Assembly: GCA_023333565.1 (NCBI GenBank)
Contig: JAJKFH010003680.1
Location: forward strand, 2,480,001-2,544,000
Reading direction: 5' to 3'
DNA length: 64,000 nucleotides
Source: Puffinus mauretanicus
Taxonomy: Eukaryota > Chordata > Aves > Procellariiformes > Procellariidae
Shown piece after piece: positions 55,451 to 64,000 of this stretch (positions are counted from its first letter, which is position 1; each line of letters begins with the position of its first letter). The position numbers were made by a program, and so were the translations under genes. Below the pieces are notes generated by a model. That model was given only the letters and a program-made list of their open reading frames with translations. It searched no databases and was not told where the DNA came from.

Positions 55451-58190
55451 TTCTTGAAAATAAGATATTTTTTCCTTTCTTTCTCCCCATCTACTTTCCG
55501 ATGTTTTTTTTTGCCTTTCAGAAGTGTCTGGGGGGGGGAACCAACAGCTCCCACTTTGTTGTGCTCTCCACCCCTGGCAGACACATTTTCTCTCCCACCT
55601 GCCCCCTGTCACTGCTCCCCCTCCCCAGGCTGCTTTTCACTTGGGCTGCAGAGCGCAGCCGTTTCCAAAGGGATGATCAAATCAGAGACACCTGCACACT
55701 GATCCCTGCTAAATCCTGGACTCCAGACTGCAGGTGGTTCTTGTTGCAAAGGGATTAGTGGGAGGCTGAATAAACCTGGGTTTGATCTAGTGCTAACTGG
55801 CATGGGGTAATGCCCTTGGCTAAGATGAGATTTACCGAGCTGTATCTCTTCATGTGTGAGGGGAGGCAGTGCTGGGAAGATGTTCTTTCCTGCTCAGAAA
55901 GAGAAATTCCTGTTTTTGAATAATGGCAATAGCTCGGTGCTTGGGGAGGTGCTGGAGTCCAATGCTGGATCTGTGCTCAGCAAAGCTGAAGCAGGGCTGG
56001 CTGCACACAGAGAGATCCATGAGATGTTCAGGGGCTTTCTCCTCTCACCCCATATCTGTGGGGAAGTGTTTCATGTCTGGAGAGGCAGGGAGCTCCTTCA
56101 CAGGGCATAGTGGGCTGGGAGGAAGGAGACCTTGGTTGCTGTTGCAGCAGTGGAGCTGATGGCAGGGATGGGGCTGGTTCTGGTGCCAACGAAGAACGAG
56201 GGGCTGGGCTGGAGCCTCATCTTCCATCTGTGAAAGATCGCAGTTGGTGACATGGGAACGTCACCTTTGTGGTGACACATTCATTCCCATGAATGTCCCT
56301 TTTTCATGGGAAAACTTTGTGGCCTCACCTCTGCTTTGGTGAAGTATTTGTGCTGAGGAAAAGCAAGGTGGGATTTTTTCATGGGAGAACATAACGCTTG
56401 GTGCCAGACTGCTTCATTAAAATATTCTGATTTACAGCCCTTGGATTCAGGCTGGAAAGGAGCTTCAAACATAAGGATGACGCAGTGGGATCAGGTGAAA
56501 CTTAGTATTTCTCCTCCATGTGTGTTGGAAGCCCCAGGAGCTGTCACTGACAACCACAGTACTCTGTTCTTCCACATTTTTGGAAATAACAGTTGAACTA
56601 AGAAATTCAGGTTTTGGCCAGGCTTCTAATGAACTCTAATAGCGTTGTCCTGGGACTGCACTCGCTTGTGAAGTGAGATCAGCAAAAGCTGCTGGGAGTG
56701 GAAAGATATCAGGGGAGAGGGAAGGTTCCCAGCACCATTGCATTGGGGTAGGAGAAGAAAATGCATCTCCCCTTTGCCATTGCATGTACAGCCTTGCTGT
56801 GCATCTGAACTCTTTCTGCCCATGCTCCAAGCCCTGGAGGCTGCATTACCTGTTGCTCACAGCTGTGTTAATCCGGGCTCTCCCATGCTCGGTCAGCTGG
56901 GAGCACGCATCTGCCAGCAAGCGATCATGGAGGCACGCTGTAAAGGACACGTCTGCAGGGCAGTGCAGGGAACAAGCTGTGTGCCAGGCGCTGGGGGACT
57001 TGAGCAGCATTTGCACAAAGCCGATAACAGGGTTGTTAAGTTATGAGAGAGCAGGGGACAGGCCTTGGAGCACTGCCTTGCTGAGCAATCCATTAGGGGA
57101 GAGGCTGTATGATATAGGCATATTTGCAGTATGCGCTGCAGAGAGTTGGGTAGAGATAATGCAGTTATAGGTGAATTAAAATAAACTCAACTGCCCGGTG
57201 ACAACCAGCAGCTGCTTTAAACCTCAGAAACCCAGGGACAGGAGGAGGGGTTGCTCACCCTTCTCTTGCAACAGGGCAGGCTGCAGAGCTTCACAGGAGA
57301 GCAATATGTAAAGTCCCAAACATCCTGCAGGAGGGAGACAGATGGGGCCAGGAGGAGACGAGGAGTCCCTGGAGCAAGTGGGTCTTGTCATTCAAAGTCA
57401 TTTTGAGCCCTGCAAGGCAGTGTGTGGGGGTGATGTGACCACAGGGAGAGTGGGACAGCGAGTCTGCTCCCAGCCATGGGACTGCCAGTCTGGTTTGGGG
57501 GGCAACAAGTGGAGGTAGAGGAGAGATGTTGTGAGGGGCTGGAGGGCATACTGCTGCCTTGGCAGGGCTTTGGTTTTTTTTTCCAGCAGCCTGCATTGCT
57601 GCCTTGCCTGGGGAGGTGGACCAGGATTGGAGAGCAGGGAGGAGAGGAGCACACATTGAGCAGGCAGCTGCTCCCGCAGCCAGGGTCCCCTGGGCACTGT
57701 GGCAACAATGGCAAGACGTGGGCATCAGGTGCAGTTATCTGGCAGAGAGGGCTTTTCCTCCAGGAATTAACGCAGGAGCGAGGCCAAGACTCTCAGAGCA
57801 CTGATCTGAGGAGGCTTGGCTGGGATGTGACGTGCAATCCCCTGCTGCTGGGTCATTGCTCTGCCACGTGTGCAATGAGCTGGTGGGTCTCAGCCTACTC
57901 CAGCAAAGAAAAGTGGGGCAGCCGACCCTTATAGGGATGGCCAAGGAGAAGAATTCCTTAGAAACTGCGCTCGGTCTCACTCACAAAGATGCTTTGCCCC
58001 CAGTATGAAGGTCTGCTCAGCATAGGAGATGGGATGCACGTTTTCCCACTTTTATCTTGAATTAAAGTGTGGAGGGGTGGGCATCTGCTCCCTCTTTTGT
58101 GGATGCCCCAAAGACAGCAATTTCTTTTCCCTCTTTTAAAATGGCCGGATGAGAGAAACTATTTCTTTCATTAAATAAGCAGCTCCATAC
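55450..58190. other. Gene-free unique DNA
   Basis: A T-rich run and G9 (55505-55540) and the 57080-57180 AT-richer stretch are the only notable features. Frames to 165 residues (56673-57170, plus) are without motifs. Confidence 0.65.
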
Positions 58191-58505
58191 AGTGGCATTG
58201 ACTGTCTTCCCACCCAGAAAGGGCAAACTGGAGGGAGACAGATGTGAGTCAGAGGCAGCAGGCGGGCAGGGAAAGTGCTTGCATTCCCTCTCGGGGAGTC
58301 AACCGCGCAGAGACAGGAGCCCTGCCTGCAGCTTGGCTCATCAAAGCCGCTCTCCTAAGCAGAAGGGGCAGCTCAGTGTGTAAGTTAGTTACACACTGCC
58401 CTGAGCAAGGCACACATCTGCAAACTGGCAGTGCTCCGCAGGCATGGCCCTGCCGCCGCACCAACCTTGGCCATGTGTTCCTGGCTGCCCGGGCATGGGC
58501 GAGAG

Positions 58506-58568
58506 CAGGGCGCTGCAGGCAGCAGGGCGCTGCAGGCAGCGGGAGACTGCAGGCAGCGGGGCAGCAGC
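58506..58568. repeat. 17-bp tandem repeat, about 3.5 copies
   Basis: Two identical cagggcgctgcaggcag units (58506-58522, 58523-58539), a diverged third (58540-58556, cgggagactgcaggcag) and a partial fourth. Local minisatellite. Confidence 0.9.
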
Positions 58569-59885
58569 TGGAGCTTGTGCTGCACCCCAAGAAAAATTTG
58601 CAGAGTTTGACTAGGAAGCAGGAGGGCCTTGTCCCAAGGCAAGGGGTCTGCAAACCTTGTCAAAGTCTTGGAGCAGCAAATCAGTCTTGGTGATGAACCC
58701 ATGGGAGATGCAGCAGGGAGCATGAATGCAGAGTGCTAGTACAGCTTGGCAGCTGGACCTCAGCTGAGCATAGATGCTTCAGCAGAGAGTGATGGTCTTT
58801 CCTGGCCCAAAGGCATGCTGCCTCATCTGTTCCCTTCACAGCACCTTCTCTGGAGCCCGTGGGGAGTGCTGTGGGCACTGATGGGTGGGAAGGGCAGGGA
58901 CTGGCAGTCCAAACCCTGCCAGGCTTCACTTTGATCTGTCCAGAGCCAAGTCTGTGGCTGGTCGGGGACAAGCCCTTGGCCTCCAGGGCAGAAGTTACCA
59001 GCCCCGCTGTGAGGACAGGGCAGCTGATGGCTGCTTGGTGCCTTCTGTGAAGGTGGTCCACACCACGAAATTCCTCCTCCAAAGGCAGGCCAGGGAAGGA
59101 GCTCATCCATGCAGCTAAGCCTGGTGCTTCCCAAGCAGAGAGAGGCTCTGTCCTGCCTCGTCTGTGCTCGCTGTGTCTGCCCACGGGATGGCCTGGAAAG
59201 GCGGATCTGGAGGGATACCCAGCTGTACGCTGTGGGGTGACTGCAGGTGAACCTCCAAGGCTGCTCTAGCTTCAGCTCCCAGCTGGAGTTGGGGGGGTCA
59301 CAGTCACAAACTGTGTCGGTGCATGCGAGGGATCCGAGCTTGCGCGGTCAGGGCTGTGCATGTGCCTGTGCGGAGGAAGAGGAGAGGATTTTGTTTTCCA
59401 TCTCAATCAGCCTGGTCTCTTTAGCGAGCTCTAACAAAGGGACGGTGGCTTTTCATGCTGCTCTTGATCTCGGGGCCAGTAGCAAAATCCTCCTGGCGGG
59501 TCCCTGGGCACCGTTCCCTCCTCTCTCATCCTGTAGCGATGCCGGAAACACTGCAGGCGATACAAATAGAGGGCAGCATTAGCGATGCAGAGTGATGCAG
59601 AGCCAAGAGGGGAATTGCGCTCCAGGAGCACGCAGCCCTCCCTGCCAGCTGCCTCCGTGCCGTGTCCTGGTCCCGGCAGCCAGCACGGGCTGGGTGCTGG
59701 GGGGCATGGGCGAGTCCAATGCAGGCAGGGGGCTTTTGGATCAGCGTTTTCCTCTCATTTGAGTAATTCCCATGGTTAGAAGTGGTGTCCCATGCCAGTA
59801 TCACCGCAGCAGTGGGTTTCTGCGGGTGGCAAGGCAAATTAGTGTGCAGGGGACACTGGCTCTGTCCTGACTGTCTCTGAAGTCC

Positions 59886-59950
59886 TCGGTGACCTTGGGG
59901 AGACTCCTCCTGACTCTACAGCTCTGCTGTCTCTCCTTTTCATCAGTCCT
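59886..59950 (+). mobile_element. Possible MIR-like SINE fragment
   Basis: GGTGACCTTGGGGAGACTCC followed by a pyrimidine-rich CTCTGCTGTCTCTCCTTTTCATC parallels GTGACCTTGGGCAAGTCAC...CTCTGTGCCTCAGTTTCCCCATC of MIR bodies. Diverged. Confidence 0.35.
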
Positions 59951-60084
59951 GCCTAGGCGAGGCTGGGGGCTGTGTCCAGCTATCCTAAAGAGCAGTTCTG
60001 TCTCCCCAACCAGTTCCCACCTCCTCGTCCCCTGGGAGGCTCCAGTTGATTTCTGTGAGGAGCCATTTCCCCTTCATGCTGCAG

Positions 60085-60300
60085 AATAGAGAAGGATTTT
60101 ACTTATTTTTTATTGTTTTTTCCCCCTCTATTAAGTCTGTGACTAGAACATTGTGGCTTTTAAGTTTATTCCAACTGTTTGATATTTTACATAATCATAT
60201 TATTTATGTGACAAGATTAGAAGTACTCTGCATGCTGACAGGGAACTAGCACACACGCAATTTCTTGCCAATCCTTCACGAATTTGCATTGTATTCCTGA
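60085..60300. promoter_or_regulatory. AT-rich candidate noncoding element
   Basis: Unique AT-rich block with TTTTACATAATCATATTATTTATGTG (partly symmetrical ACATAA/TTATGT words) and an octamer ATTTGCAT at 60282-60289. No repeat ends. Confidence 0.33.
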
Positions 60301-61375
60301 CTTCTTAGAGTCTGTGCAGATTGTAGTGTTAGGCGGAGAGAGAGGTATGTAGGGAAACAGAGGGGGAAGGTGGAGAAGATGGGAGGCAAGCTGCTCATCT
60401 GAGAGCTGTTGGCTCCCTCCTGTCCTTCCAGATCTTTCGGCCTTTGCAGAGCGGGTACCCAGTGCTCGGCGCCTGTCATGCTGGGGCTAATGGAAATACC
60501 TGGCCAGGCTTCAAACCTTTGGCCTCTAACAGCAAGTGCTAAGCACACAAAGGTGTTTGGTTTAATATCCCGCTGCTTGCCCGTGGGATACTTGATTTAT
60601 TCTATGCCTGTAAACATTCATTTCACACCTAAACAGGGGCAGGTTCATCACTTCTGCAATCATCATTTATTCATGTCGTGAGGGTTACAGGAAGCAGAGA
60701 TAAATGGATTTCCATGAAATTGGTGCTCCAGGCTGCTCAGGAGCCTCCATCCTTCTCACTGGGCTCCAGAGCAGGATGGGAAACCTTCTCTCTTCAGCTC
60801 CTCCACCCTGGTGCTTTGGCACAGTGTCCTCCGCAGAGCTGTGCCGTACCTTGGGCCAGGAACCCAAACCAGCCAGGGGACACTGGGCTCCCTCGTTCCC
60901 ATGTGTCACAAGGTCTCACCCATGCTCAAGGGACAGCACGTGCAGAGATATCTTGCTGTGGGTCCTTGCTTTGCTGGCTTTCTGCTGCCTTGGGGGAGCT
61001 TTCTTTCCTCTATATCAAGGCAAGCATTTGCTAAATATGCTTTTGGGGAGGGGGCAGGTAATACCCGCCCTTTTCTGGAGGAAAAATCCCTGCCTTTTGT
61101 GCCCCAGGTAGAGGACAACTGGCTGAGAGGGGCTAGTGTTGCACTGCACCTCACAGCCATCCTGGAGGCCACAGACTTGGGACAGAGGCTGGGACGTAGT
61201 TGTACCTCCCTGTGTCCATCAGGGCTGGAATAAAACCTCCTCAGTGCCTACAGGACATCACACCCTTGATGGGGAAATCCTACACCTAGCTGGCCCTCAG
61301 CCGACTGGTGCTCCCCCAGTGCACCCCAGGATGGCAGAGCAAACCTCAAACCACCAGAGATGGATGTGCCCTCCC
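60300..61375. other. Gene-free unique DNA
   Basis: The plus frame 60704-61111 (135 residues) contains one hydrophobic stretch, ILLWVLALLAFCCLGGAF, but no start context, domain or splice support. Confidence 0.6.
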
Positions 61376-61530
61376 TAAATAATTCATGGCTCGAGCTTGC
61401 GCTTGGCTTCCTTTGTTATCTTGTTACGAATGAAAAAATGAACCAAGATTAAAGAGCTCTGGCTCTGTTTCCAAATTTATAGGCATTTAAAATGTGATGT
61501 TTGAGTCTGTTGCTGCTCTGACTGTTGTCA
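61375..61530. promoter_or_regulatory. Candidate noncoding element
   Basis: CTAAATAATTCATGG, CCTTTGTTATCTTG (SOX-type CTTTGTT) and CAAGATTAAAGAG (TCF/LEF-like reverse) occur within 100 bp, followed by AAATTTATAGGC. Unique sequence, possibly regulatory. Confidence 0.3.
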
Positions 61531-63850
61531 GGTTGATTCAGTGCAGAGCAGCGTGGGCACTGTGCTCCCAGCCGGCCCTGGGCATCACTGTGCTCAGATG
61601 TGTCAGACGATGGTCAGCATCCTGAACACCCCCAGGGATGAGTGGATCCAGAGGGCTCACAGCCATGTGGCCACAGGACTTCATGTAGTCCCCATGGTAC
61701 TCGGCTTCACCACCGCATCCTCCTCCTCCTTATCATCACCCCCTCTGTGCCACTGCACCTCCACCCTGCCACTCTTTGCCACTCTGCACCCCTCCTGGAT
61801 GACACTCTCCACCTCTGAGCATCCCACCTCCCGCCCCTGGCACTAAGCTTATAAACCTGGCAGTGCTAATTGGCTCTGACTTTGCTCTGCTCTGCAGAGG
61901 CTCACCTTCTGGAAGTGACCATTTCTCTCTGTTCAGCCCAGAGGGAGCTGAGAGGGCTAACTTAGATTTAGACCTTGAATTTTTAAATGTCTGAAATTAG
62001 GTGAGATGAATCCACAGCTTCTCTGGCACCCTGTCCCCGTGATTAATCATTGTCTGAGAGCAAAGCTGGGTTCTCCCTGCCTCCTAATTCAGCACCATTT
62101 TTTATGGAAATAAAAGCTTCTGCTGTGTCCAGCTCTGCTGATGCCTGGGGCACCAGCGGGAGCTCTGCTGCATCGCACCTGCACCAAGAAGACCTTCTTC
62201 TGCAGAGCCCGACGGGTAGTCAGGACAGTCAGGGAGAGCAAGGAGCTTCACCTTGCTTGTACACCCTCTGTCCTGGGCCACAAGAGAGCCCGTGTGCCTC
62301 AGCTTGGGTTGTGTAAGGAGCGTCCATCCTTCATCAGGCTGTGTGCCAAGGGATGCTCTCCCAGGGCTGGGTCACATGGAGGAGCTCTGGGGGAGGACTG
62401 AGCTCCCTGTGTCCCACTGCCTCCCCAGTGCTGGAAGAGTGTCTCCTCTCAGAGCCACAGCTTCGGAGGGGGATGTGGAGAAAATCCTATGGGACATTGA
62501 AAATGCAGGACGAAGAAATGACCTGGACATTTTACGCCAAGACAGTTTAGTTTCTTGAAGCATCCACATCTAATTGCCCTGCACAGCCCTCAAATACCTT
62601 AATTTTTCAGGGAAGTTAAGCTATCCACTTAAGGCCCATTTCCACACAAGAACGTTGCAGCTTTTAAAATACAAGAAGAGTTAAAGATATGGCATCACCT
62701 GGAGCTGACAGCACCATGCACAACTAGGGCTGCTCCTCCGGGAAAGGGGTAACTCTGTGATGCCCTTTGTAATGACATGGCTGTGGCCATTTTCAGTCAT
62801 ATTTTCTGTGTCTTGTCATCCAAAAGGGACCCAGTGTCTTCTGGAGAAACAAAGTGCACCATGCGGGTGGTGACAACATGGAGTGACTGCTGGCACTGGG
62901 CTCTCTCTGCTGACCTCATGGACATTTCAGGACAACAGCAGGTGGGACCATTTTTGTTAAATCCAGTAATCTATACCCAGGATGGGGGCAACTATCTTGC
63001 AATGTCCCTGGTTGTTAATGAATGCACTGAGACATGCACCCCGTGTGCCTGGCTGGGGGCAGCTCTCCCCCAGCCACTGGAGCAGAAGGAGGGAGAGATG
63101 GTGTAGATATTGCTCATTGCAGTGCACGCTCTGCTGGGGGTCTGCCAGACTGGTTCCTGTTTGGGGACTGAAGCACTGTGGAGTCCCTTTGCAGGGACAA
63201 GCAGGGCTGAGCTGAAGCTGTGGAGGCAACTCTGCAGAAAGGCTGCTTGGGATGATGCTTCTGAGCATACCCTCTTCCTTGGAGACTTTTGTGAGAGTCG
63301 TGCAGAAAGCCAGCCCACGGCAGGAGGGGGACAGGGCTTGTGAGTGTTGCTGCAGCAGCCTGATAGCAGGATTTACCCTTCTGCTGTCTTTTCCTTTCCC
63401 TTCCACTAATGCGGCTTCTGGTAGTTCACACAGTTGGTCCCATTGCTTGTAGGTGGGACGCAGCACTCCCAATGACCACCAGACTGATGTAGTTTGCTTT
63501 CCTGTATCTCTGACTGACCACAGAGGCAGTATTAATGGTGTTTTTCCAAGGGTCCAGGAAAGAAAGCCAACACAAGGCAAGAAAGGTTATGTTCTTAAGT
63601 ATGGTCAGTGATGTGAGGATCAGAAGAACTCATGTTATCAGCTCAATGTTCGGAGCACTCAGGAGGAGGTTGTTTACAGACATCCCTGTTCCTATCAAAC
63701 CTGTGACTGATGCTACATGTTCTGATGCACAGCTTTGGCTTGTTACCTCCTACCCGCCCATCTGCAGATGCACAGGTACCCTGTGCTCTGATAACCTTCT
63801 CCCTGCCCAGGAAACCAGACCCAGATGTTTCTCCCACACGCACAGGCAGT
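61530..63850. other. Gene-free unique DNA
   Basis: Moderate GC with short AT-rich stretches near 61960-62110 and 62570-62690. Longest frame 207 residues (62957-63580, minus), featureless. Confidence 0.65.
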
Positions 63851-63859
63851 TCCAGACAC

Positions 63860-63886
63860 TTTTTTTTTTTTTTTTTGGGGGGGGGG
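63860..63886. repeat. T17G10 homopolymer junction
   Basis: Seventeen T are followed without interruption by ten G. Strand asymmetry is extreme and length is likely unreliable in assembly. Confidence 0.95.
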
Positions 63887-64000
63887 AGCAGAGTATTTGT
63901 GAAAATCTGTTTTATGGCCAGGAGCCAGTGAGTTTCTGTCCCATATTGCATGCTTACCTCTCTGCTTGCCACAGTGTTGGTGAGGACCAGGCAAAGGCAG

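Larger units (their letters stand above)
58190..60085. other. Gene-free unique DNA
   Basis: Apart from the listed 17-bp tandem repeat and a MIR-like trace, nothing is recognised. The 167-residue minus frame at 58681-59184 has no domain. Confidence 0.65.

Noticed and set aside
60704..61111. 135-residue membrane protein
   Set aside because: One hydrophobic stretch in a frame that overlaps others on both strands. No family motif, start context or splice support.
1..64000. CRISPR array, operon or other prokaryotic system
   Set aside because: No direct repeats with regular spacers, no ribosome-binding sites, and vertebrate-type microsatellites and repeats throughout.
1..64000. CR1 LINE 3' ends, expected in bird DNA
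   Set aside because: I looked for the terminal ATTCTATGA-type repeats and the preceding conserved phrases and saw none. Only one weak LINE-like trace was kept (31978-32060).

Overview
The window looks like vertebrate, most probably avian, nuclear DNA. It is GC-rich and rich in CAG, CTG, TG and CA words, with small CpG-rich pockets, microsatellites, decayed amniote-type repeats and short AT-rich islands. The strongest lineage marker is a complete solo LTR at 23320-24428 on the minus strand. It has TG...CA ends and a perfect 5-bp target duplication, and I recognise it as an LTR type common in bird genomes, probably ERVL class. Nothing looks prokaryotic: there are no compact operons, ribosome-binding sites or tightly packed ORFs.

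I found no protein-coding gene, rRNA, tRNA or CRISPR array that I can defend. The long open frames have other explanations. The 360-residue plus-strand frame at 23278-24360 runs antisense through the LTR. The 499-, 319- and 254-residue frames at 44225-45724 run through a stop-free GTGTGC tandem repeat. The 330-residue minus-strand frame at 34424-35416 has no recognisable domain. Three short exon-like segments (26909-27026, 30415-30555, 52102-52294) are recorded at low confidence. The window is probably intergenic or lies in a very long intron.

Layout. 1-14 kb: unique GC-rich DNA with a CpG pocket (4435-4590), a palindromic AT island (6805-7198), an AT-rich block (8190-8360) and two old repeat fragments (10884-10925, 11385-11495). 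14-23 kb: a CpG-rich to AT-rich transition (14040-14420), a second palindromic island (15530-15790) and a block with two perfect octamers (22330-22450). 23.3-24.4 kb: the solo LTR. 25-44 kb: several homeodomain-motif blocks, a canonical RFX X-box (33303), a perfect MEF2 site (35730), a small CpG island with a second X-box (37550-37780) and two long AT-rich blocks (40430-40960, 43870-44175). 45.1-45.45 kb: the GTGTGC array. 46-48 kb: AT-rich DNA with a 17-bp-arm hairpin and a longer inverted repeat. 48-64 kb: unique DNA with scattered AT-rich blocks, a 17-bp tandem repeat and a T17G10 tract.

If there is function here, it is most likely regulatory: dispersed enhancer-like blocks with homeodomain, POU, MEF2 and RFX-like sites in a gene-empty stretch. 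This is inferred from motif content and local composition, and a multi-species alignment would be the deciding test.
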